From Robiginitalea biformata HTCC2501 (lineage in GTDB: Bacteria; Bacteroidota; Bacteroidia; Flavobacteriales; Flavobacteriaceae): a stretch of DNA of 64,000 nt. A model generated the notes under the pieces. The model was not told the origin of the DNA and made no database searches. It saw only the letters and a program-made list of their open reading frames with translations. Positions 43,953 through 53,314 of this stretch are shown here, in pieces; the first letter of the stretch is position 1, and every line of letters starts with the position of its first letter. The stretch is taken from NCBI RefSeq assembly GCF_000024125.1, contig NC_013222.1, positions 1,590,501 to 1,654,500 of the forward strand. Reading direction: 5' to 3'. Made by a program: the position numbers and the translations under genes.

Positions 43953-44172
43953 CGATCAATTCCTTCTTGTTCATTTTGGATCGGCCTGCAATCCCGATTT
44001 CCCGGGCCTGCTCATAGAGCTCCTCCCGTGTCCGGGCCTCGTATTTGTCGGCAGCGCCTCCTTTTTCCCCGGCATCGGGTGTATTGGCGATCCGCGCGGC
44101 TTTTTCCTTGCTGTAGCCCTTCTCCCGAAGCGCTTCGTACTGATCTTCGTTCTTGATGCTTGAATTCGGCAT
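43933..44172 (-). CDS. Small Rho N-terminal/SAP-like domain protein
   Basis: 79 residues, charged. N-terminal half EDQYEALREKGYSKEKAARIAN, a linker DAGEKGGAADKYEAR, then TREELYEQAREIGIAGRSKMNKKELIDALRN, which fits the Rho N-terminal/SAP fold (helix-extended-helix, nucleic-acid binding). Common as a free small protein in bacteria; a nucleoid or stress role is conjecture. It overlaps the start of the CYTH-like gene by 20 bp and is probably coupled to it. Confidence 0.78.
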   Translation of the reverse strand: MPNSSIKNEDQYEALREKGYSKEKAARIANTPDAGEKGGAADKYEARTREELYEQAREIGIAGRSKMNKKELIDALRNH

Positions 44173-44285
44173 GGGAATGATTTTTTAAGATAGAGCAAAT
44201 GCATTCGCTACACCCGAAATATACTGGTAATCGTCCGCTAAAACGTTTGGTTTCCCACCAGGAATTGCCTCGATTCCCCAGGGAA

Positions 44286-47200
44286 TCAACCGGGCGCATC
44301 GGCGAGGAAGGTGACCGCCTTCATGTTGATGATGTCCGTATTCGGGGCCTCAGGCTTTACCGGGATAAAATAGATGTCATGGCGTCCCTGTATCTCTTGT
44401 TCTAGCGGTACTTCCAGGGTTTCCACCCGGTCCCAGTTGCCGGTGGCCGGATACGGGGTCCTGAGGATAACCGGTCCGGCCCGGGAATCGATGCGGACCT
44501 CGATGGCACCTGTGGGCCCCTCCGCCGAATATTCGAACAAAAACCCCGTAATGTGCGTCAGGTCTACGTCCTTCATCATATAGTAGGCTTTATGCCCTGC
44601 ATTGGTCAGGTAGTTGCCGAAGCGCTCAAAGCCTACATACTCGTCCATGGATACCATGGGGACGCGGGCATTGCGGAATATAAGGACCTCCCGCCCGGTC
44701 AGCGGGCCGATTCCGTTAGCGCCTGTATCCCTGTAGGCAGCTTCCAACAAGTACCTTCCGGATGCGCCTTCCTCCCCGTGGTCCCTGAATCGAACGGAAC
44801 CCGTGCGGGCTACTTGGGTCATTTCCCCATCGGCATCCGAGAGGGACAGGATGTACCGGACCATCTCCCGCACATCGGCCGCGGCCAGCTGGGGGTGGGC
44901 GCTCATCGGGCTTTCACCCCAGACCCCGGCACCTCCTTCGATGACTTTTTTCACCAGGTATTCCATTGCGTCCGGCTGCCCGGAGTAGCGGCGGGCGATA
45001 TCCGTATAGGAAGGCCCTACCGAGGCCCCTTCCGTCACGTGGCAGGCACGGCAATCGCTGCGTTCAATCAGCGCGTAGCCGTAGGGCATGGGGGTGTCCG
45101 CTAAAGGCGCTCCGGCTGTGGCGGCCCTGGCGGGTTTGGAAGTAAACCCGAACCGGACGGAAAGCCTGTCGGGGTCCGTTGCGGGTTCTTCCGGGTCCGA
45201 AACCCGTACCTCATAGCGGAATGGCCGGCCCTCCCAGAAAAAGGATTGATTGTCAGGGCTCTCGAATGCCACCCGGGGCGGCTCGTTGCCCACCGTTACC
45301 CGGACGCTGTCCGTGGCCCTATTCCCGGCCGCATCCGTAATGGACAGGCGGGCGGTATAGGTTCCCGGACGGGTATACGTATGGGTTGGATGCCGCTCCG
45401 AACTGACGGTTTCCCCCCCGTCAAAGTCCCAGGAGTAGGATAGTGTCTCGCCACCATCCGGATCCCCCGAACCCCGGCTCGTGAAATGGACCCTGAGGGG
45501 TGCCTGCCCGGCAATTTCCCGTTGCGCCTGCAGGGTGCGCAATTCCGAGGTAATATATACCCGTTTGGAGAGGTTTGCTTCGGCGGCGGAATCCCGGATA
45601 CCTGCACTGGCTACCGGAGGCCTGTTCCCCCGGTTGTAGGCAATGCGTACCAGGCGGGCATCGTCGTTGTCCGCCCCGTAGACCGAACCGTATTCCAGCA
45701 TGTACAGCATGCCGTCCTTCCCGAACACCGCATCGATCGGGCGCCTGAAATCCCCGTTTTCCGTCATAAATGGTTCAGCCCGCAGGTAATTTTCTTCCGC
45801 ATCGAACCGCAACGCCTTTACCCAGTTACGCATCCACTCAAACACGAACAACGTACCGTCGTAATACTCCGGAAACCGGTTGGGGGCCTCGGAATCCGGG
45901 TCGTATTTGTAGAAGGCGCCTGCCATGGCCGAACGCCCGCCCGTCCCGAAATCCGGGAATTCCGCAGACGCGTCGTACGGATACCAGATCATGGCCCCCC
46001 GGGCCGGCGGGAGCTGGTTCAGACCCGTGTTGTTGGGGGAGTCGTTGTAGGGCGCATCCGGATCAAAGGTGGAATTCCCGGCCTGTTGCTGGAAATCCCA
46101 GTCCGTATAGGCGCGGTTATTCCCGATAAAATAGGGCCAGCCGTAATTCCCGGCCGATTTGGCCTGGTTGAATTCGTCGTACCCCTTGGGGCCCTGGGGC
46201 CCGTCTTCACCCGCATCCGGTCCGATATCCCCCCAGTAGAGCGTACCGGTATCCGGGTTGACGGCAATCCGATAGGGGTTGCGGCACCCCATGATGTAGA
46301 TTTCCGGCCGCGTTTTGGGCGTATCGGCGGCAAACAGGTTGCCATCCGGGATCGTATAGGGGTTGGTGTTGGATTCCGGTCCGTAATTGGGTCGGATCCG
46401 GAGGATTTTTCCTTTTAAGTCGTTTGTATTGGCTGCGGACCGTTGCGCGTCCAGGCTGATATACTCCGGGCCCGGCCGCTCGTCGAGCGGGGCGTAGCCT
46501 TCAGCCGGGAAGGGGTTGGAGCTGTCCCCGGTGGAAAGGAGCAGGTTGCCGTCCGGGTCCCAGGCCATCGACCCCCCGTGGTGGGATCCGCCGTCCCGGT
46601 GTACGGGTACCTGCAGGAGGACCAGCTCGGAATCCGGATCCAGGGTCTGGTCATCCCGTACGACAAAACGCGAGAGGTTGAAGACGATTGTTTCGGCCTC
46701 CGTGGCCGGGGCATAGTACACATAGATCAGGTTGTTGGTGGCGAATCCCGGGTCCAGCTTCACTCCAATCAGGCCGGTGCCGCCTTCGGTGGCCACGTCA
46801 AACCGGTGGGCAATGCCGTGCTCGCCCGTATGGATGTTGTAAACCCCCAGGTTGGCCGACCGGAGTTCCGTGTAGAAAATGCGGCCGTCATCCGAGATAT
46901 CCAACTCCATCGGGATGCTCAGGTCGTTCAGCAGGACGGTTTTCTCAAACCGGTTCGCTTCCGGTTCGGCCATGGCCGTTGCCCGGGAGTAATCCAGGTT
47001 CCGCCCGCTTCCCATGGCGTAGCGAATACCACCCTGCAGGTGCCTGAGGAACAAGGGTTCCGAAAAGGAGGCGGGTGTGTGGCCCCCTCCTGTGTAAAAG
47101 GAGCGGCCCCCGTCGAATTCGTGGTACCAGGCGATGGGGTGTTGGCTTCCGTTGGTGCCGCCCCGGTAGGTTTCCTCATCGATCTGTGCCAGGACATGGA

Positions 47201-47786
47201 TATTCGGGTAGAAGGAGCGGTAGTTGTACCATTCGTCCCGCCGCTCCCAGCGGGCGGGCAGGCTATCCGTGGCGGGATGGTCCGAATCCACGATATCGAT
47301 GGCGGCGGTCTGCACATTCGGGTTGTGCGGGTGGCTTTCAAAATAGGCGCCCACCAGTTGGCCGTACCAGGGCCATTCGTACTCCGTATCCGCCGCGGCA
47401 TGGATGCCAACAAACCCGCCCCCGGCCTGGATATACCTCTGGAAAGCGGCCTGTTGTTCCGGGTTGAGGACGTTCCCCGTGGTATTGTTGAAGATCACCG
47501 CATCGTACCGCTGCAGCTCCTCGTCGTTGAAGTCCGAGGCGTCCCGGCTGAGATCCACGCGATACCCGTTGGCCTCCCCGAGGCTGTCGATGGCCTTGTT
47601 GGCAATCGGGATGGATTCGTGCTCCCAGACCGCCGTCCTGGAGAATACCAGGACCCGCGGGCCTTCATCCTCGCAGGAGGCGAGGCTGCCCCCTGAGAGG
47701 ATGGCGCAGAGGCAGGCGAATAAAAAGTTTAAAAGGACACGGCTGGAATTGCGGAAGCCCGACGGGTTCCGATGGGTCTGGTTCAT
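44286..47786 (-). CDS. Multidomain lipoprotein: ThuA, PQQ-type sugar dehydrogenase, PKD, cytochrome c, C-terminal beta domain
   Basis: 1166 residues. Lipobox LASC (Cys38). About 45-260 is a ThuA-like domain (YDAVIFNNTTGNV, GGGFVGIHAAADTEYEW). About 280-700 is a PQQ-dependent sugar dehydrogenase-like propeller (SIPMELDISDDGRIFYTE, GDSSNPFPAEG, RNPYRIAVNPDTGTLYWGDI). About 765-850 is a PKD domain (SYSWDFDGGE). Cytochrome c haem motif C912-RAC-H916. About 1040-1160 is a carbohydrate-binding module 6-like beta domain. This arrangement is known in Bacteroidota, where it is thought to oxidise carbohydrates at the surface; substrate unknown. Same strand and neighbourhood as two sulfatases, 91 bp from the nearer one. 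Confidence 0.9.
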   Translation of the reverse strand: MNQTHRNPSGFRNSSRVLLNFLFACLCAILSGGSLASCEDEGPRVLVFSRTAVWEHESIPIANKAIDSLGEANGYRVDLSRDASDFNDEELQRYDAVIFNNTTGNVLNPEQQAAFQRYIQAGGGFVGIHAAADTEYEWPWYGQLVGAYFESHPHNPNVQTAAIDIVDSDHPATDSLPARWERRDEWYNYRSFYPNIHVLAQIDEETYRGGTNGSQHPIAWYHEFDGGRSFYTGGGHTPASFSEPLFLRHLQGGIRYAMGSGRNLDYSRATAMAEPEANRFEKTVLLNDLSIPMELDISDDGRIFYTELRSANLGVYNIHTGEHGIAHRFDVATEGGTGLIGVKLDPGFATNNLIYVYYAPATEAETIVFNLSRFVVRDDQTLDPDSELVLLQVPVHRDGGSHHGGSMAWDPDGNLLLSTGDSSNPFPAEGYAPLDERPGPEYISLDAQRSAANTNDLKGKILRIRPNYGPESNTNPYTIPDGNLFAADTPKTRPEIYIMGCRNPYRIAVNPDTGTLYWGDIGPDAGEDGPQGPKGYDEFNQAKSAGNYGWPYFIGNNRAYTDWDFQQQAGNSTFDPDAPYNDSPNNTGLNQLPPARGAMIWYPYDASAEFPDFGTGGRSAMAGAFYKYDPDSEAPNRFPEYYDGTLFVFEWMRNWVKALRFDAEENYLRAEPFMTENGDFRRPIDAVFGKDGMLYMLEYGSVYGADNDDARLVRIAYNRGNRPPVASAGIRDSAAEANLSKRVYITSELRTLQAQREIAGQAPLRVHFTSRGSGDPDGGETLSYSWDFDGGETVSSERHPTHTYTRPGTYTARLSITDAAGNRATDSVRVTVGNEPPRVAFESPDNQSFFWEGRPFRYEVRVSDPEEPATDPDRLSVRFGFTSKPARAATAGAPLADTPMPYGYALIERSDCRACHVTEGASVGPSYTDIARRYSGQPDAMEYLVKKVIEGGAGVWGESPMSAHPQLAAADVREMVRYILSLSDADGEMTQVARTGSVRFRDHGEEGASGRYLLEAAYRDTGANGIGPLTGREVLIFRNARVPMVSMDEYVGFERFGNYLTNAGHKAYYMMKDVDLTHITGFLFEYSAEGPTGAIEVRIDSRAGPVILRTPYPATGNWDRVETLEVPLEQEIQGRHDIYFIPVKPEAPNTDIINMKAVTFLADAPG

Positions 47787-47877
47787 GGCAGTTGCTAATT
47801 GGATATTTACGGGTTCGGGTACCGGTTAAAATCCAAAAGATACAATGCTTTTGTCATTTTGACGGAACGTATGCGCC

Positions 47878-49362
47878 CTAATATTCCCCTTTGTGCCTGT
47901 AGTCCCCCCACCGGGGCCGGTCCGTTGATTTGAGCGGTATCTTCATGCCGTCAGTGGTTTCCAGCCAGTTGTAGAGGGAATCGAGCATGGTTTGGATTAC
48001 CTCTTGTTTTTCCGGGTCGCCGATGAGGTTGTACATCTCATGGGGGTCGTTCTCCAGGTCGTAGAGTTCGTTCCGGTCCCAGATGCCGTGGTAGCGGATG
48101 TATTTGTACTTATCCGTCCGCATGCCAAAGACGGTTGGGGTCATCGGGAAATCGTTTTCCCAATAGTATTCGTAAAATATCTTATCCCGTTTGGTAGCAT
48201 CTTTATCCCCCGTCAGGATTGGGATAAAAGAAACCCCCGGCATATCGTCCGGCTGGGCCACCCCGGCCTCGGCCAGCACGGTGGGGCCAATGTCGATATT
48301 CTGGACCATGTCCTGCGGCACCTGGCCGCCCTCGAAGAGCTCGGGGCAACGCACCAGCAGCGGAACCTTGACGGACTCCTCGTAGAAATGGCGCTTGTCG
48401 ATAAGCCCGTGTTCCCCCCAGCTGAAGCCGTTGTCGCCCATATAGATGACCAGGGTCTCCTCGTCCAGGCCTTCTTCTTCCAGGTATTCCAGCACGGCAC
48501 CCACGCTGTCGTCCACCCCCAGGAGCGTCTCGCAGTAGGCCTGTACGAGTTCCTGCATGTCGATGTTGCTGTGGTACATATAATCCACCCCGTGCCAGCT
48601 CACCCGCTGGTCGGCTACCCATTCCGGCCATTTCAGGTCGCGCCAGGCCCCGGTTTTGGTCTGCTCGTATGTGGGCGGCAATTCAATTTTCTTCCCGGCA
48701 TACCGGCCTTTGTGCCGCCGGGCCGGCTGGAATTCCGCGTGTACGGCCTTGTGGGAGAGATAGAGGAAGAAGGGCTTGTCTTTATCCCGGGACTCCAGCC
48801 AGTCCACGGCGTGCTCGGTGAGCAGGTCGGTGATATAGGTGGAATCCTTGTATTCGATGCGCTCCCCGTTGATGTTCAGCGTGGGGTTGTAGTAGACCCC
48901 CTGCCCAAAGAAGCTCTCCCAGTGGTCGAAGCCCGGGCGGGGCTCGTCCGTATGGCTGCTCATATGCCATTTGCCCAAAAAGGCCGTCTGGTAGCCCGCC
49001 TCCTGCAGGTATTGCGGGAAATAGGTGAGGTTACCCGGGTTCGGGGCCTGGTTATCCACAATCGTATGCGTATGGGAAAACATCCCGGTGAGGATGGAGG
49101 CCCGGCTCGGGGAACAGAGGGAGGTGGTGACAAATGCATTCGGCAGGTAGGCGCCCTCGGCCGCCAGCCGGTCCATGTTCGGGGTCTCCAGCCAGGGCAC
49201 CTTCCCGGTGAATCCCATATAGTCAAAGCGGTGGTCGTCGGTGAGGATAAAGATGACGTTGCGCTGTTTTTTGCCGGTATTTCGCTGGGCGGTAAGCGAG
49301 GTGGGGACTCCCAGGAGGAGTCCGCAGGCTAGTGCAATCAGGGGTCGCATTATTTGGAACAT
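47878..49362 (-). CDS. Formylglycine-dependent sulfatase (GlcNAc-6-sulfatase-like)
   Basis: 494 residues with a signal peptide (about 1-26). Metal residues ILTDDHRFDYMG. The CxPSR motif is TTSLCSPSRASILTG, with Cys83 to be converted to formylglycine. Other motifs: FLGKWHMSSH and MGDNGFSWGEHGL. The SLCSPSRASILTGMFSHTHT region resembles GlcNAc-6-sulfatase/iduronate-2-sulfatase-type S1 sulfatases; the exact subfamily and substrate need a comparison with characterised enzymes. Periplasmic. 33 bp after the next sulfatase on the same strand. Confidence 0.92.
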   Translation of the reverse strand: MFQIMRPLIALACGLLLGVPTSLTAQRNTGKKQRNVIFILTDDHRFDYMGFTGKVPWLETPNMDRLAAEGAYLPNAFVTTSLCSPSRASILTGMFSHTHTIVDNQAPNPGNLTYFPQYLQEAGYQTAFLGKWHMSSHTDEPRPGFDHWESFFGQGVYYNPTLNINGERIEYKDSTYITDLLTEHAVDWLESRDKDKPFFLYLSHKAVHAEFQPARRHKGRYAGKKIELPPTYEQTKTGAWRDLKWPEWVADQRVSWHGVDYMYHSNIDMQELVQAYCETLLGVDDSVGAVLEYLEEEGLDEETLVIYMGDNGFSWGEHGLIDKRHFYEESVKVPLLVRCPELFEGGQVPQDMVQNIDIGPTVLAEAGVAQPDDMPGVSFIPILTGDKDATKRDKIFYEYYWENDFPMTPTVFGMRTDKYKYIRYHGIWDRNELYDLENDPHEMYNLIGDPEKQEVIQTMLDSLYNWLETTDGMKIPLKSTDRPRWGDYRHKGEY

Positions 49363-49395
49363 CTGGTTTGGGTTATTTAGGTTGTTTAATTGGAT

Positions 49396-51120
49396 TTATT
49401 CATTCATTTCAAGAGTGTTCTCGGATGGCAGGTAGCCGATCCGCCGGGCATTTACCTGGATGGTCTGCCCCGGTTTCAGGGGGACCGTTCCGCCTGAATA
49501 CACTTCCCAGGGTATGGGGACTTCCACGGTGGTAGCTTTGTTCCCGGGCATAAGATAGAAAAAGTCCCAGGTTTTTATTTCGCGGACCCGGGTGGTATCC
49601 CCGATGGCCCCGTCAAAGATCCGGTAGCCGATGGATGCTCCCGGCGTGTCGGAAAAGAGCCGGACGCCCCCCGCCACCTTTTCAATCACGGGAGTTGCGG
49701 TTACCGGCGGGGAATCCTTTCCGTTCCACCAATTCCGGATCATTTCGGCTTCCGGTATTTCCGCCACGTCGCCAACGGCCTCCAGCCAGTTAAAGAGGGC
49801 GGTCTTTAATTCAGCCTGTTTTTCGGCGAAGGCCGGGTTGCCGGCCAGGTTGTGAACCTCGTCCGGGTCTTTGGCCGTATAATAGAGCTCTTCCTGCGGC
49901 TTGGGGGCTTGAAACCAGTCCAGCAGAAACGGATTGGTGATTTCCCCCGCATCCCGCATTTCGATTATTTCCCGCATGCTGGCCATTTGCTTCCGGTAGG
50001 CCAAATCCTGGTATTTGGGGACTTCCGGCATGAAATTATACACGTACCGGAACGTCCCGTCGCTCACGGACCGCACCCGGTCGTAGTGGTTGGCCGTGCG
50101 GTCCCGGGCAGCGAAGATGTACGCATTTTTTTCCTCGTTTTCGTGGGGGCCCAGAAAAGCCTTTCCCTGCAGGTACTGCGGTGGCTGGATGCCCGCAATC
50201 GAGAGCATGCTCGGGGCAAAATCGACAGCGCTGATCAGGTCGTTGTTTACCGAACCCGCCTTTTGGCCCCCGGGATGCCGGACCATAAAAGGGATGTGCA
50301 GGCCGCGCTCCAGGATTTCGCGTTTCATCCAGGGCAGGTTCCCGCCGTGGTCGCTGTAGAATATGATATAACTGTTTTGGTAGACCCCGTCGGTTTTGAG
50401 TTGGGCTATGAGCTCCCCGAAGTCCCGGTCCATTTGCTCGATGCGGGTAAACAGGGCTGCCTTGTCGCGACGCATTTGTCCGGTGTGCTCATAGTACAGC
50501 GGCAAGGTCATTGCTTCCGGGTCGTAGTACAGGGAATCCGGGGGGCGGATCACCTGGGATTCGTGGGTAATCGCCAGGTTGAAGACGCTGAAAAAAGGCT
50601 GCCCGGCTGCCCGGTTCCGATAGCTGGCCGCCACGCTGCTTTCGTCCCAAACGGTGACCGGTTCTTCGAACTGATAGTCTTCCTTGGCATTGTTAGAGGT
50701 GTAATAGCCGTTGATGCGCAGGTATTCCGGGAAGGCGCGCACATTCTCGGGCAGCACGGCCGAATGGCTGGGGACGCCCTCGGGCATCAGCCTCGGGTCG
50801 TTGTGCGTACGCATATGTGGGGTGCCAATGGATATCTGGTTCATCCCGGTGATGATGGCAGACCGGCTGGGTGCGCACACCCCGGAAGTGGTATAGACCC
50901 GGGTATACCGCTCGGCTTCCCTCGCAAAATCGTCCAGGTTAGGGGTCCGGATCCCGGCCTCCCCGTAGCTCCCCAAATAGGGGGAGATGTCTTCACACAC
51001 AATCCAGACGATATTGGGCTTCTCCTGCGCAAACCCCAAGAAGGTAGTTGCCAGGAAAATCTGGAGGGGCCAGAAAATCTTTCTCGGGGAAACGTATTGA
51101 AAAGCAGATCGTATAGTCAC
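49396..51120 (-). CDS. Formylglycine-dependent sulfatase (N-sulfoglucosamine sulfohydrolase-like)
   Basis: 574 residues. Signal region WPLQIFLATTFLGFAQ, then PNIVWIVCEDISPYLGSYG (metal-binding Asp). CxPSR motif TTSGVCAPSRSAIITG, Cys82. SDHGGNLPWMKR is the second metal/sulfate site. The VCEDISPYLGSYG and GVCAPSRSAIITG parts look like the heparan N-sulfatase (SGSH/S1_8) type, but the substrate is inferred only. The last 130 residues are a C-terminal domain ending AVGDVAEIPEAEMIRN and beyond. Divergent from the ECF sigma gene across 326 bp. Confidence 0.91.
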   Translation of the reverse strand: MTIRSAFQYVSPRKIFWPLQIFLATTFLGFAQEKPNIVWIVCEDISPYLGSYGEAGIRTPNLDDFAREAERYTRVYTTSGVCAPSRSAIITGMNQISIGTPHMRTHNDPRLMPEGVPSHSAVLPENVRAFPEYLRINGYYTSNNAKEDYQFEEPVTVWDESSVAASYRNRAAGQPFFSVFNLAITHESQVIRPPDSLYYDPEAMTLPLYYEHTGQMRRDKAALFTRIEQMDRDFGELIAQLKTDGVYQNSYIIFYSDHGGNLPWMKREILERGLHIPFMVRHPGGQKAGSVNNDLISAVDFAPSMLSIAGIQPPQYLQGKAFLGPHENEEKNAYIFAARDRTANHYDRVRSVSDGTFRYVYNFMPEVPKYQDLAYRKQMASMREIIEMRDAGEITNPFLLDWFQAPKPQEELYYTAKDPDEVHNLAGNPAFAEKQAELKTALFNWLEAVGDVAEIPEAEMIRNWWNGKDSPPVTATPVIEKVAGGVRLFSDTPGASIGYRIFDGAIGDTTRVREIKTWDFFYLMPGNKATTVEVPIPWEVYSGGTVPLKPGQTIQVNARRIGYLPSENTLEMNE

Positions 51121-51446
51121 AGGGCGTCTTTTTGTTCCAAGGGTGGACGAATTCCATCTCGTAGTTCTATTTCATAGAGTTGATTTCTCCCTGTTTATAG
51201 ACACGGTTTGCTGAAATAATATTTTGCAGGACTATTAATTTGAAGACAGTTGTGTTCGGAACTTCTGTTTTTTTTGATGCTGATCCAAGTCATCCGGTAT
51301 TTCCGACGTCTTCGGGTTAAAAAATTCATTTTAAGATTTTGTTAATTAATTAATATATTTGATTCCAATGCCGCAATGCAGGATCAGATTATTGCGGATT
51401 TGGCAATTTCACGTTTTAAAAACCCTCGCGGATATTGTTTCAACTC
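51121..51446. other. Divergent regulatory region between sulfatases and sigma factor
   Basis: 326 bp, much more A/T-rich than the genes, with stretches such as TTAATTAATTAATATATTTG. It should hold promoters for the two sulfatase operon halves. TATATTTG at 51354-51361 fits the -7 box for the sigma gene. No ORF or RNA recognised. Confidence 0.65.
51354..51361 (+). promoter_or_regulatory. Putative -7 element for the ECF sigma gene
   Basis: TATATTTG matches TAnnTTTG; 85 bp upstream of the ATG at 51447. No well-spaced TTG box. Confidence 0.4.
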
Positions 51447-52052
51447 ATGCTGGACCAATCAACAGACAGGCACAAGCACTCGCCGGAAGCTCCAAGTGAT
51501 TCCGGGTTGTGGGGCCGATTAAAAGCTGGAGACATGGAGGCGCTCGGAGCGCTCTACGACCGGCATGTGGATGATTTGTTTGCAGTATCTCTCTATGTAT
51601 GCGGCGACCGGAGTACCGCCCAGGATGCCATTCACGACCTCTTTCTGGATCTGTATAAGTATCATAAAAAACTCGCCCCGGCCGACAATGTCCGCGCCTA
51701 CCTGATCACTGCACTTAGGAGAAGGCTTTATAAGGCCGGCAAGGCAAAATCGAGATCCCTGGATGACGAAACCAACGGGGCCCGTTTCCTGGACCAGCCC
51801 GGTCACTTTACAGAATCCGCGGAAGAGGTGATCGTCCTGAAAGAATCCCAAAGAGGATTGCGCCAGAGCCTCCACAAGGCATTGCAAACGCTTACCGAGC
51901 ACCAGAAACAGGCCATCCAGCTTCGTTTTACCCAGGACAAGAGCTACGAGGAGATCGCAAAGGACCTGCAGCTGTCGGTACCTTCGGCTCGCACCCTGGT
52001 CTATCGCACGCTGAAAGCCATGCGAAAAGCAGCCCTCTCCCTGTTTTTTTAA
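51447..52052 (+). CDS. ECF sigma-70 factor (Bacteroidota SusCD-linked type)
   Basis: 201 residues from the ATG at 51447 (MLDQSTDRHK); a TTG four codons earlier is unlikely. Sigma region 2: LKAGDMEALGALYDRHVDDLF and QDAIHDLFLDLYKYHKKL. Region 4: LQTLTEHQKQAIQLRF and SYEEIAKDLQLSVPSARTLV. This is the ECF type that works with FecR-like anti-sigma factors and SusC. Followed 96 bp later by the FecR gene, so it probably activates susCD in response to substrate. Confidence 0.93.
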   Translation: MLDQSTDRHKHSPEAPSDSGLWGRLKAGDMEALGALYDRHVDDLFAVSLYVCGDRSTAQDAIHDLFLDLYKYHKKLAPADNVRAYLITALRRRLYKAGKAKSRSLDDETNGARFLDQPGHFTESAEEVIVLKESQRGLRQSLHKALQTLTEHQKQAIQLRFTQDKSYEEIAKDLQLSVPSARTLVYRTLKAMRKAALSLFF

Positions 52053-52148
52053 TTTTTTTTCGATTTACGTGTCTATAAATGCGAATGCCCGGACTCCTTT
52101 AGTTAAAGGGGCCGGCAGACATGCACCGATTCCCTATCCAAAAACACC

Positions 52149-53195
52149 ATGCAACAAGATTCAAAGAACATATTATCCCCTAATGAAAAACAGGCGTTAC
52201 GGGACCGGATCATGGAATCGGCCCGCAAGGCCGATCACCACAGGAAATGGCAATTCCGCCGTCGTGTCCTGATTGGCGCAGCAGCCTGCCTGGCTATTTC
52301 CATCGGGCTGACATTCTTCTACCGCCAGCCGGCAACACCGGGTATCGAGGATTTTGTAAAATCCGCCCCGGACATCCGCCCGAATGAAGGCGATCAGGTT
52401 ACCATCGTACTGGGCCAGGGGAAAAACCTGACCCTCGATGAGGATCAGGCCGGGGTGGCGTATTCCGAAACCGGGACTGACGTACGCGTTGGGAACCAGA
52501 CCGTCAAACAGGAGGCGCTCAGGGACAACAAAGCCACCTACAACACCATTCTCGTGCCCTATGGCAAGCGTACCGACTTGAAGCTGTCGGACGGTACGGT
52601 AGTCTGGCTGAACTCGGGAACCAGGTTGGTCTACCCGGCCGTTTTTAACGAGGACAACCGGGAAGTCTACCTGGAAGGCGAGGCAATTTTTGACGTGGCC
52701 CATAACCCGGAGAAACCCTTCCGCGTATTGTCTGAACACCAGCGGATCGAGGTTTTGGGAACCGTTTTTAATGTCTCCAGCTATCCGGAGGACGTCGAAA
52801 CGAGTACCGTTTTAAAAAGCGGGAGTGTTCGTGTGTCCTATTCGGCAAAAAAGGATGCGGCCATGCGGATGACTCCCGGGATGCGATCTGCGTTTAATGC
52901 CCGGACCCAAAAGGTCTATACCCAGCAGGTGGACCCGGAAGATTACTTTTCCTGGCGGGATGGGTTCCTGAGCCTGAAAAACCACAGCCTGGGAGAAATT
53001 GCCACGAAACTCTCGAGATATTACAACCGGACCGTCCGCATTGAGGACCCGGACCTGGCCAAAGAGACGTTTTCCGGAAAACTGGACCTGAAAGAAAATG
53101 TAGAAAGTGTTATCGGCATCATCTCGGATGCGACCGAAATCCATTTCCGAGAAACTGCTGACGCCATCGTATTGACCAAAGAACCAACCCAATAA
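52149..53195 (+). CDS. FecR-family anti-sigma factor with DUF4974
   Basis: 348 residues. The N-terminal cytoplasmic part (1-37, NEKQALRDRIMESAR) is followed by a membrane span (VLIGAAACLAISIGLTFFY). The periplasmic FecR domain has RTDLKLSDGTVVWLNSGTRL, EVYLEGEAIFDVAHN and IEVLGTVFNVSSYPEDVETS. The C-terminal DUF4974 (WRDGFLSLKNHSLGEIATKL, then DATEIHFRETADA) contacts the SusC signalling domain. It holds the sigma factor inactive until a signal arrives from the outer membrane. Confidence 0.94.
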   Translation: MQQDSKNILSPNEKQALRDRIMESARKADHHRKWQFRRRVLIGAAACLAISIGLTFFYRQPATPGIEDFVKSAPDIRPNEGDQVTIVLGQGKNLTLDEDQAGVAYSETGTDVRVGNQTVKQEALRDNKATYNTILVPYGKRTDLKLSDGTVVWLNSGTRLVYPAVFNEDNREVYLEGEAIFDVAHNPEKPFRVLSEHQRIEVLGTVFNVSSYPEDVETSTVLKSGSVRVSYSAKKDAAMRMTPGMRSAFNARTQKVYTQQVDPEDYFSWRDGFLSLKNHSLGEIATKLSRYYNRTVRIEDPDLAKETFSGKLDLKENVESVIGIISDATEIHFRETADAIVLTKEPTQ

Positions 53196-53205
53196 TGCGA
53201 CGCCT

Positions 53206-53258
53206 ATGAAGAAAAGCACATAAAAAAAGCCGACAGGTGCGCCAACACCCGCCGGCCG
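53206..53258 (+). other. Mini-ORF and hairpin upstream of susC
   Basis: ATG AAG AAA AGC ACA TAA at 53206-53223 (MKKST), followed by a hairpin formed by 53229-53239 (GCCGACAGGTG) and 53248-53258 in the susC leader, with two mismatches. It may be chance. It lies between fecR and susC. Confidence 0.3.
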
Positions 53259-53314
53259 AAGTTTTAATTATCGCCAGAATAACGACAACTAATACTAAAC
53301 TGAACTGTAAAATT

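Noticed and set aside
46443..47696. 417-codon plus-strand ORF opposite the ThuA/PQQ gene
   Set aside because: Antisense shadow; the minus-strand protein has clear domains and a haem motif.
47992..49332. 446-codon plus-strand ORF opposite a sulfatase
   Set aside because: Antisense shadow; the sulfatase motifs are intact on the minus strand.
53237..53314. Upstream GTG start for susC
   Set aside because: It would place 26 extra polar residues before an already N-extended signal region, and falls in the hairpin leader; the ATG at 53315 is preferred.
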